Shown here piece after piece: positions 56,643-64,000 of a stretch of 64,000 bases of DNA. The notes under the pieces were generated by a model. The model did no database searches. It was given only the letters and a program-made list of their open reading frames with translations, and was not told the origin of the DNA. Within the stretch, counting starts at the first letter, position 1; each line of letters opens with the position of its first letter. A program made the position numbers and the translations under genes. Source of the DNA: Comamonas terrigena NBRC 13299 (GTDB taxonomy: Bacteria > Pseudomonadota > Gammaproteobacteria > Burkholderiales > Burkholderiaceae_C); the NCBI RefSeq assembly GCF_006740045.1, contig NZ_AP019749.1:763001-827000 (forward strand), read 5' to 3'.

Positions 56643-56879
56643 TCAGTCTTCGAAGCGCGGGTCGCCGTACTGTGCGTCCTGTGGCGGGGTCTGGACGGGA
56701 ACGCGGAATTCCTCGTTGCCCCAGGCGCCCAGGTCGATCATCTTGCAGCGTTCGCTGCAGAAGGGGCGAAAGCGGTTGCTGCGCGCGAACAGCGTAGCCT
56801 GGCCGCAGGTGGGGCAGTTGACCACCGGTGCGTCCGGGTTGGAAGAGGGTGGGGAAGAAGGGTCGGCAGGTGTCGTCAT
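56643..56879 (-). CDS. yacG: DNA gyrase inhibitor YacG
   Basis: YacG is a small zinc protein that binds GyrB and inhibits gyrase. The 78-residue protein has the four cysteines CPTC (Cys22, Cys25) and FCSERC (Cys41, Cys45), followed by MIDLGAWGNEEFRVP, the family signature. A proline/serine-rich N-terminal extension of about 18 residues precedes the zinc fold. It is the last gene of the pilD-coaE-zapD-yacG group. A 246-bp gap separates it from the convergent NUDIX gene, with nothing recognisable in it. Confidence 0.93.
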   Translation of the reverse strand: MTTPADPSSPPSSNPDAPVVNCPTCGQATLFARSNRFRPFCSERCKMIDLGAWGNEEFRVPVQTPPQDAQYGDPRFED

Positions 56880-56907
56880 AGGGCGGCTAGCCTAGCGCAA
56901 AGCCTGC

Positions 56908-57663
56908 TCAGGCACAGAGCGTGAGCTCAAAAGCCGCCTCTTCCGTGGTGGACTGCAGCTTGCCGTCCTCGTCGGGCCGCATCAGCCGCACCGACACCAT
57001 CAGGCGGTTGCCGCTGATTTCGGGCACCAGATTCAGTGCCGGGTCGATGCGCAGGCGCAGCAGATGGTAGCTGCGGCCGGCGGGCAGGTACTGCTGGAAA
57101 TGGCCGTTGGTGGCCGCCACTTTCTGCGGTGTGCCGGTATCGCGCAGCAGGCCCAGCACCAGAAACAGCGCATCCGACAGCGGCTGGAAGCAGGCCGACC
57201 AGCGCTGCAGATCGGCGCGGCGGCGTTCGCTGGGCTGGTGTTTCCAGGTGTGGTAGGCCGGCAGGTCGAAGCCGCAGGTACCGCCGGGAATGCCCATGCG
57301 GCTGCGCACGGCCATCAGCCAGTCGTTTTCGGTCAGTGTCTGGCCGGTTCTGCCGGCCTGGCTGTTGAGGGCGGTGAAGGCGGCATCCAGCCGGCCGATG
57401 ATGTGGTCCAGCATCTCTTCGGCAATCGATGGATTACCGCGGTAGCTGTCCAGCTGGCCCTTATGGCGCTCCAGATCCTTGAGCACATCGGCCTTCAGAT
57501 CGGCCCGGGCGGCCACATCCATCAGCTCGAACAGGGTGGCCAGCGCGTAGTGGTGGTCCAGCGCGGTGTCTCGTTCCAGCAGTTCACCGAGACGGCGAAA
57601 CAACTGCTCCAGGCGCAGATAGGTTCTCAGCCGTTCGTTGAAGGGATATTCGTAAAGGATCAC
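56908..57663 (-). CDS. zapD: Cell division protein ZapD
   Basis: ZapD cross-links FtsZ filaments during division. The 251-residue protein starts MILYEYPFNERLRTYLRLE, a strongly conserved ZapD N-terminus, with a helical domain followed by a beta-rich C-terminal half. The CoaE-ZapD-YacG order is widely conserved. Its start lies 99 bp after the coaE stop. Confidence 0.95.
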   Translation of the reverse strand: MILYEYPFNERLRTYLRLEQLFRRLGELLERDTALDHHYALATLFELMDVAARADLKADVLKDLERHKGQLDSYRGNPSIAEEMLDHIIGRLDAAFTALNSQAGRTGQTLTENDWLMAVRSRMGIPGGTCGFDLPAYHTWKHQPSERRRADLQRWSACFQPLSDALFLVLGLLRDTGTPQKVAATNGHFQQYLPAGRSYHLLRLRIDPALNLVPEISGNRLMVSVRLMRPDEDGKLQSTTEEAAFELTLCA

Positions 57664-57762
57664 GCTGGCGGCTTCCGGGGAGGCTTATCCAATCTGGGGA
57701 CACATTGCGGAAATCGTGCAAAGGCAGAACGCGCTTCGATCTGATCTTCAGACTTTATAGCA

Positions 57763-58374
57763 TCATAGCTGGAAGAAGTCAGCAATTTGATGCGCATGAT
57801 CCCGCAATTGATCCAGCGTAATGCCGTCGTTGTAGATCACCCAGTCGGCTGCGGCGCGGCGTTGGGACCGTGTGGCCTGGGTGGCGATGATGGCCTCCAC
57901 GGCGCTGCGCTCCAGCCCGCTGCGCTGCATCACGCGCGCAATCTGGGTCTCGGTGGCGCAATCCACCACCACGATCTGGTCCAGGCGGGCGGGCCAGCGG
58001 GATGATTCCACCAGCAGCGGAATATCGAACACCAGCAGCGGGGCTCCGGCCGCGATGGCAGCCTGGGCATGCGCCTCGGTGGTGCTGCCCACCAGGGGGT
58101 GGATGATGGCTTCCAGCTGGTGGCGGGCATCGGCATGCTGGAACACCAGGGCGCGCATGGCCGCCCGGTTCAGACTGCCGTCGGCGTCGATCACCTCGCT
58201 GCCAAAGCGTTCGCGGATCAGCGGCATGGCCGCGCCGCCAGCGGCGGTCAGACTGCGGGAGATGGCATCGGCATCCAGTAGGGCCGCGCCCCGTGCCGCC
58301 AACATCTGGCCCACGGTGCTTTTGCCGCTGCCGATACCGCCTGTCAGACCCAGGCGCAAAGGGTGTCGGTGCAT
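57763..58374 (-). CDS. coaE: Dephospho-CoA kinase CoaE
   Basis: CoaE phosphorylates dephospho-CoA in the last step of coenzyme A synthesis. The 203-residue P-loop kinase has GLTGGIGSGKST (9-20), the DADAISR motif at about 35-41 and the LLVFDIPLLVES segment. The ATG shares one base with the pilD stop (TGATG), indicating coupling. The open frame continues upstream through pilD in another frame, but the conserved N-terminus fixes this start. Confidence 0.95.
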   Translation of the reverse strand: MHRHPLRLGLTGGIGSGKSTVGQMLAARGAALLDADAISRSLTAAGGAAMPLIRERFGSEVIDADGSLNRAAMRALVFQHADARHQLEAIIHPLVGSTTEAHAQAAIAAGAPLLVFDIPLLVESSRWPARLDQIVVVDCATETQIARVMQRSGLERSAVEAIIATQATRSQRRAAADWVIYNDGITLDQLRDHAHQIADFFQL

Positions 58375-59255
58375 CACATTCCTGCCAAAGCAAACAGGCT
58401 GCGCAGCACCGTGTCGGAACCGAACACCATGGCGGCGAAGCCGGCCCCTGCCAAAAAGGGACCAAAGGGAATGTAACCGCCTTCCCGCAGCCGCTGGAAC
58501 AGCAGCATGGGGAGGGCCACCAGCACGCTGCTCAGCGAGGCGATCAGCAGTAGCGGCACCAGTGCCTGCCAGCCCAACCAGGCGCCCAGCGCCGCAAACA
58601 GCTTGAAGTCGCCGTAGCCCATGCCCTCCTTGCCGGTGAGCAGCTTGCAGCCCCAGTACACCAGCCACAGCGACAGATAGCCGGCCGCGGCACCAAACAC
58701 CGCATCCGGCAGTGCCACGCCGGTCCATGCCAGGGCACTGGCCAGCACGCCGGCCCACACCAGGGGCAGGGTGATGCTGTCGGGCAGCAGCTCGGTGTCC
58801 CAGTCGATCAGTGCCAGGGTCAGCAGCGCGGCGCTGAAGCCGCACCAGGCCAGCCCCGTGGGGCTGAACCCCCAGCGTGCGGTGCAAAAGGCAAACCCTG
58901 CGGCCGTGGCCAGCTCCACCAGCGGATAGCGCAGGCTGATCCGGGTATGGCAGCTGCGGCAGCGTCCCCGCAAGACCAGGTAGCTGAGCACGGGAATGCG
59001 GTCGTGCCAGGCGATGGACTGGCTGCAGTGCGGGCAGTGGGAGCGCGGGCGGGTCAGGGTGAGCGGCGCTGTGGCGGCTGCGTCAGCCCCCATGGCGCCG
59101 CAATGGCAGTGGGTCTGGTGGTGCGCGGCGCATTCCGCGGCGAAGTCCTGGTCCATCATGCGCGGCAGCCGGTGGATGACGGTGGTCAGAAAGCTGCCGA
59201 CCAGCAGGCCGAGCAGGGCGGCCCCACAGGCTTCGAGCCCCCAGACCAGTTCCAT
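58374..59255 (-). CDS. pilD: Prepilin peptidase/N-methyltransferase PilD
   Basis: PilD cleaves and methylates type IV prepilins and type II secretion pseudopilins in the inner membrane. The 293-residue protein has the zinc motif CPHC (Cys74, Cys77) and CRSC (Cys99, Cys102), the first active-site aspartate in ALIDWDTELLPD (Asp151 region), the second in GMGYGDFK (Asp216), and about eight membrane segments. No pilin genes are in this window. ATG 59255 is chosen because the first membrane helix follows directly. Confidence 0.94.
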   Translation of the reverse strand: MELVWGLEACGAALLGLLVGSFLTTVIHRLPRMMDQDFAAECAAHHQTHCHCGAMGADAAATAPLTLTRPRSHCPHCSQSIAWHDRIPVLSYLVLRGRCRSCHTRISLRYPLVELATAAGFAFCTARWGFSPTGLAWCGFSAALLTLALIDWDTELLPDSITLPLVWAGVLASALAWTGVALPDAVFGAAAGYLSLWLVYWGCKLLTGKEGMGYGDFKLFAALGAWLGWQALVPLLLIASLSSVLVALPMLLFQRLREGGYIPFGPFLAGAGFAAMVFGSDTVLRSLFALAGM

Positions 59256-59603
59256 CACGCGCCCTGTCCCAGTGGAAATGTCGGTCGAGACAGGGGGGCG
59301 GGAAGGCTGTCCATGAGCAAAGGCAGGTTGGTCAATGTCCTGGGCTGCAGGCGATGGAGCATGCATGGGCTGCGTCGCCTTGCAGGTGCAGTGCCGAAGG
59401 TGCGGGGCTGTGGGTCAGCGAGCGGTCGATGGGGTGGAGTCACCCTGCTGCGCAAACCAGCTGCCATCTGCACGCATGCCCGCCCGGAAGGTCCGGGCGA
59501 TTCCATGGGAGGGGTGTGCAGCAGCGGGGCAGGCATGTAACGGTGTGGCGGATGGACGGTGGAGGACTTCCATCATCCGTGATCCCACACAGGCTGCATA
59601 GAC
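59256..59603. other. Intergenic region upstream of pilD
   Basis: About 390 bp separate pilD from tRNA-Pro. Apart from the tRNA terminator I find no gene with a credible start, no repeat and no RNA gene. It probably contains the pilD promoter, which I could not locate. Confidence 0.5.
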
Positions 59604-59627
59604 ACAAAAGCCCGCTTTCGCAGGCTT
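59604..59627 (-). terminator. Terminator after tRNA-Pro
   Basis: On the minus strand AAGCCTGC pairs with GCGGGCTT (one G-T pair) around a GAAA loop, followed by TTGTGT. Placed 18 bases after the tRNA end. Confidence 0.65.
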
Positions 59628-59643
59628 GTGGTGGCAGAAAATG

Positions 59644-59722
<79 letters not shown>

Positions 59723-59771
59723 ACTTTTTCCGGCCTGCGTTGCAAGCGGAAGCCGAAATTCTAAACCCAAA

Positions 59772-60752
59772 TCAGGTGCGGCGCAGCAAAAGCTGCGAGG
59801 CCAGCTGGCGCATGGCATCGGTGTGCGTGTTGGCGGGCAGGCTGTCCAGTGCCTGCATGGCGCGCATGGCTTCGTTGTGAGCGGCCTGGCGGGTGGCGTC
59901 AAGCGCGCCGGTGCTGCGCACAATGGCCAGGATTTCAGGCAGCTTGTCGGTGGAGCCCTGTTCGATGGCTTCACGGATCACGGCGGCCTGTTCGGCCGTG
60001 CCGCGCTGCATGGCAATGATGAGCGGCAGCGTGCATTTGCCTTCGCGCAGGTCATCGCCCAGGTTCTTGCCCATTTCGGCGGCATCGCCGTCATAGTCCA
60101 GCACATCGTCAATGATCTGGAAGGCGGTGCCCAGGGCTTGGCCGTAGGTGACGCTGGCGGCTTCCTGCTCGGGGCTGGCGCCGGCGAGGATGGCGGCAAT
60201 CTGGGTGCTGGCTTCGAACAGCTTGGCGGTCTTGGAGCGGATCACATGCAGATAGCCGGCTTCGCTCAGCGACGCGTCGTGGGTGTTGATCAGCTGCTGC
60301 ACTTCGCCTTCGGCAATGATGTTGGTCGCATCCGACAGCACCTGCAGGATGCGCATATTGCCGGCTGCCACCATCATCTGGAAGGAGCGGGTGTGCAGAA
60401 AGTCGCCCACCAGCACGCTGGCGGGGTTGCCGAAGTTCTCGTTGGCCGTGGGGCGGCCGCGGCGCAGGGTGGACTCGTCCACCACGTCGTCGTGCAGCAG
60501 GGTGGCGGTGTGGATCAGTTCCACCACGGCCGCCAGCTCGAAGCGGCGGGCATCTTCGCAACCCAGGGAACGGGCCACCATCAGCAGCAACGCAGGGCGC
60601 AGGCGTTTGCCACCTGCAGCAATGATGTACTGGGAGATCTGGCCGATCAGCGGAACACTGGTGGTCAGGCACCGCGCAATGACGCCGTCAACTTCGCGCA
60701 TGTCATCGGCGATGAGGGCCAGCGGGTTGGTGTTGGAATGAACTGTAGTCAA
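59772..60752 (-). CDS. ispB: Polyprenyl diphosphate synthase, octaprenyl type (IspB)
   Basis: IspB makes the polyprenyl tail of ubiquinone from FPP and IPP. The 326-residue protein has both aspartate-rich motifs, LLHDDVVDESTLRRG (DDVVD at 88-92) and FQIIDDVLDYDGD (DDVLD at 215-219). TTG 60752 is the likely start: it gives MTTVHSNTNPLAL and follows a GAAGGCGG site; the frame continues upstream without another credible start. The gene is divergent from rplU, as in many proteobacteria. Chain length is inferred from orthology. Confidence 0.9.
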   Translation of the reverse strand: MTTVHSNTNPLALIADDMREVDGVIARCLTTSVPLIGQISQYIIAAGGKRLRPALLLMVARSLGCEDARRFELAAVVELIHTATLLHDDVVDESTLRRGRPTANENFGNPASVLVGDFLHTRSFQMMVAAGNMRILQVLSDATNIIAEGEVQQLINTHDASLSEAGYLHVIRSKTAKLFEASTQIAAILAGASPEQEAASVTYGQALGTAFQIIDDVLDYDGDAAEMGKNLGDDLREGKCTLPLIIAMQRGTAEQAAVIREAIEQGSTDKLPEILAIVRSTGALDATRQAAHNEAMRAMQALDSLPANTHTDAMRQLASQLLLRRT

Positions 60753-60854
60753 GATATGCCGCCTTCGAGAGGCTGGATTATAGGAAAGCTGCAGCGGCCC
60801 TAGGGTGCTCACTCGGACGCGTTGTTCAGGCCTTGCACACAAATCTGGAAGGGG

Positions 60855-60863
60855 TGGTACAAT
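60855..60863 (+). promoter_or_regulatory. Extended -10 promoter of rplU-rpmA
   Basis: TGGTACAAT fits the extended -10 TGnTATAAT at eight of nine bases, 55 bp before the rplU ATG. TTGCAC at 60833-60838 is a possible -35 at a long 19-bp spacing. Confidence 0.6.
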
Positions 60864-60917
60864 CGCCAGCTCCATGGAAATTAGTCCATGGGTGATTCCC
60901 CTTTGAAAGAGGTTTAC

Positions 60918-61229
60918 ATGTACGCGGTCATAAAAACCGGTGGCAAGCAATATCGCGTTGCTGCTGGCGAAAAAATCAAAGTAGAACAGATTGCTGCGGA
61001 CGTAGGCCAGGAAATCGTGATCGACCAGGTTCTGGCAGTCGGCAACGGCGCTGAACTGAAGGTTGGCACGCCCCTGGTGTCCGGCGCAACTGTGAAGGCA
61101 ACTGTGGTTGCTCACGGCAAGCACGACAAGGTGCGCATCTTCAAGCTGCGTCGTCGTAAGCACTACGCCAAGTCCCAAGGCCATCGCCAGCAGTTCACCG
61201 AACTGCAAATCGTGGCGGTTGCTGCTTAA
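60918..61229 (+). CDS. rplU: Ribosomal protein L21
   Basis: L21 is a 50S subunit protein binding 23S rRNA. The 103-residue protein has the same length as the Escherichia coli one and begins [20 protein letters not shown], with the basic C-terminal [13 protein letters not shown] segment. A GAGG ribosome-binding site precedes ATG 60918. rpmA follows 18 bases later. Confidence 0.98.
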   Translation: MYAVIKTGGKQYRVAAGEKIKVEQIAADVGQEIVIDQVLAVGNGAELKVGTPLVSGATVKATVVAHGKHDKVRIFKLRRRKHYAKSQGHRQQFTELQIVAVAA

Positions 61230-61247
61230 TTCTGAAGGAGCTCAGTC

Positions 61248-61505
61248 ATGGCACAGAAAAAAGGCGGCGGCTCTACGCGCAACGGACGTGATTCCAAGCC
61301 AAAAATGCTGGGTGTGAAGGCCTTTGGTGGTCAGCTGATCAGCGCTGGTTCCATCATCGTGCGTCAACGTGGCACCAAGTTCCACCCCGGCACCAATGTC
61401 GGCGTGGGCAAGGACCACACCCTGTTTGCTCTGGTCGAAGGCAATGTGGTTTTTGAAACCAAGGGCGCCTTGTCCAAGCACACGGTCAGCGTGACTCCCG
61501 TCTAA
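61248..61505 (+). CDS. rpmA: Ribosomal protein L27
   Basis: L27 lies near the peptidyl transferase centre. The 85-residue protein begins [19 protein letters not shown] and has [17 protein letters not shown] site precedes it. A hairpin with a weak T-tail separates it from obgE. Confidence 0.98.
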   Translation: MAQKKGGGSTRNGRDSKPKMLGVKAFGGQLISAGSIIVRQRGTKFHPGTNVGVGKDHTLFALVEGNVVFETKGALSKHTVSVTPV

Positions 61506-62786
<1,281 letters not shown>

Positions 62787-62803
62787 GCTGCACGGCTAGA
62801 ACC

Positions 62804-62831
62804 AACAGCGCTCATGGGCGCTGTTTTGCTT
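62804..62831 (+). terminator. Intrinsic terminator after obgE
   Basis: AACAGCGC (62804-62811) and GCGCTGTT (62818-62825) form an 8-bp stem with a six-base loop, then TTGCTTTCC. Moderate strength. Confidence 0.65.
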
Positions 62832-62893
62832 TCCATTCAATCGCTGTTGGCGCGCCTGCAGAGTGCGCCAGGGCCCACAAACGCTGATATTTC

Positions 62894-64000
62894 ATGGCTT
62901 CCAATGTGCTGCGCGATGCCCACCGCATCGTGGTCAAGGTCGGTTCCAGTCTGGTCACCAACGAGGGCCGCGGCCTCGACGAGGCGGCCATCGAAGAGTG
63001 GTCGCGCCAGCTGGCCAGCCTGGTGCATGGCGAGGACGGCAGCAAGCGCGAAGTCATCATGGTCTCCAGCGGCGCCGTGGCCGAAGGCATGAAGCGCCTG
63101 GGCTGGGCCACCCGTCCCAAGGAACTCCACGAGTTGCAGGCCGCTGCAGCGGTAGGCCAGATGGGCCTGGTGCAGATGTATGAAACCAAGCTGCGTGAGC
63201 AGAATGTGGGCAGTGCCCAGGTGCTGCTGACCCATGCGGACCTGGCCGACCGCGAGCGCTACCTGAACGCCCGCGTCACGCTGCTGACCTTGCTGCAGCT
63301 GGGCGTGGTGCCGGTGATCAACGAAAACGACACCGTCGTCAACGACGAAATCAAGTTCGGCGACAACGATACCCTGGGCGCCCTGGTGGCGAACCTGGTG
63401 GAAGCCGATGCGCTGGTGATCCTGACCGACCAGAAGGGCCTGTACACCGCCGATCCGCGCAGCAACCCCGATGCCCAGTTTGTGCACGAGGCCCAGGCCG
63501 GGGACCTGGCGCTGGAAGCCATGGCTGGCGGCGCAGGCTCCAGCATCGGCAAGGGCGGCATGCTGACCAAGATTCTCGCGGCCAAGCGGGCCGCCGGCTC
63601 GGGCGCGTCCACCGTGATTGCCTGGGGGCGCGAGCAGGATGTGCTGCTGCGCCTGACGCGCGGCGAAGCCATCGGCACGCTGCTGGTGGCGCCCACGCAC
63701 AAGAACCAGGCGCGCAAGCAGTGGATGATGGACCATCTGCAGCTGCGTGGTGCCGTGACGGTGGACGAAGGTGCGGCCCGCGTGCTGCGCGCCGAAGGCA
63801 AGAGCCTGCTGCCCATCGGCATGACGGCGGTGGAAGGGGATTTCTCGCGTGGTGAAGTGATTGCCGTGCGCGACCCGCAGGGCCAGGAGTTGGCCCGTGG
63901 CCTAGCCAACTACGCCAGCTCCGAAGCGCGGCTGCTGTGCCGCCATGCTTCCAGCGAGATCGAGCGCCTGCTGGGCTATACGGCCGAACCGGAAATGGTG
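62894..64000 (+). CDS. proB: Glutamate 5-kinase ProB, 3' end cut by the window
   Basis: ProB phosphorylates glutamate in the first step of proline synthesis and is feedback-inhibited by proline. The 369 visible residues have the amino-acid kinase domain with [11 protein letters not shown] (12-22), [15 protein letters not shown] loop, [11 protein letters not shown] and GTGGMxTK-like [14 protein letters not shown], then a PUA domain. No stop codon is reached, but the length already equals the Escherichia coli protein, so few residues are missing. Its order after obgE is common in betaproteobacteria. Confidence 0.95.
   Translation, partial: MASNVLRDAHRIVVKVGSSLVTNEGRGLDEAAIEEWSRQLASLVHGEDGSKREVIMVSSGAVAEGMKRLGWATRPKELHELQAAAAVGQMGLVQMYETKLREQNVGSAQVLLTHADLADRERYLNARVTLLTLLQLGVVPVINENDTVVNDEIKFGDNDTLGALVANLVEADALVILTDQKGLYTADPRSNPDAQFVHEAQAGDLALEAMAGGAGSSIGKGGMLTKILAAKRAAGSGASTVIAWGREQDVLLRLTRGEAIGTLLVAPTHKNQARKQWMMDHLQLRGAVTVDEGAARVLRAEGKSLLPIGMTAVEGDFSRGEVIAVRDPQGQELARGLANYASSEARLLCRHASSEIERLLGYTAEPEMV

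Noticed and set aside
57763..58887. CoaE fused to an N-terminal extension of 171 residues
   Set aside because: The extension is another frame of pilD. The kinase motif GLTGGIGSGKST begins just after ATG 58374.
59772..61208. ispB extended to a 478-codon frame
   Set aside because: The extra N-terminal part overlaps rplU on the other strand and has no conserved sequence. TTG 60752 gives the normal family length.

Overview
The window is high-G+C DNA from a betaproteobacterium, most probably Burkholderiales of the Comamonadaceae type (Comamonas, Delftia or Acidovorax relatives). Pointers are the mlaFEDACB-ibaG-murA-hisGD run, his genes followed by HIT and tatABC, the short HisG, separate hisI and hisE, petABC-sspA-sspB, dciA/secA, pilD-coaE-zapD-yacG, and ispB divergent from rplU-rpmA-obgE-proB. 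This is inferred from gene content and order; no 16S rRNA is present. Coding density is high, and both ends of the window cut through genes.

Layout. 1-964: end of a polar amino-acid ABC transporter (permease tail plus ATPase). 1177-5159: the Mla phospholipid-transport operon, including the outer-membrane lipoprotein MlaA. 5312-6972: a two-gene ABC exporter. 7039-10640: ibaG, murA, hisG, hisD, then a terminator. 10785-14392: a first insertion in the histidine cluster (lipoprotein, DUF2917 protein, MocR-type regulator, RHH/PIN toxin-antitoxin pair). 14455-17775: hisC-hisB-hisH-hisA. 17781-34250: a second, 16.5-kb insertion holding a hexose-6-phosphate mutarotase, a DUF2167 gene pair, the complete pelABCDEFG exopolysaccharide operon on the minus strand, and a divergent galE/pelX-like epimerase. 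34395-36491: hisF-hisI-hisE and a membrane protein. 36523-39798: patatin, HIT protein, tatABC. 40153-41187: an HtrA-like protease with a damaged PDZ domain. 41547-45545: MFS transporter, Nif3-like protein, pdxA, mscL. 45697-49801: the cytochrome bc1 complex, then sspA and sspB. 49861-50088: two identical tRNA-Thr genes. 50125-58374: dciA, secA, argJ, a DUF815 ATPase, a NUDIX hydrolase, yacG, zapD and coaE. 58374-64000: pilD, tRNA-Pro, ispB, rplU, rpmA, obgE and the start of proB.

How the parts work together. The nine his genes encode the histidine pathway apart from a HisZ subunit and a histidinol-phosphatase, but they sit in three blocks separated by accessory DNA. The Pel block carries synthesis (PelF), inner-membrane transport and c-di-GMP sensing (PelD, PelE, PelG), periplasmic modification (PelA), export (PelB, PelC) and a candidate sugar-nucleotide supplier (epimerase). 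Mla, Tat, Sec, MscL and bc1 genes make up much of a core envelope and energy set.

Most interesting points: three palindromic operator units spaced exactly 16 bp apart before the toxin-antitoxin pair; a 16+16-bp near-perfect palindrome of TetR/AcrR-operator style before mlaF; an HtrA gene in which about 35 PDZ codons are missing and the frame is broken; insertion of pel genes into the his cluster; and a lower-G+C DUF2167/membrane-protein pair behind the pel terminator. I saw no insertion sequence, CRISPR array, phage gene or rRNA gene.
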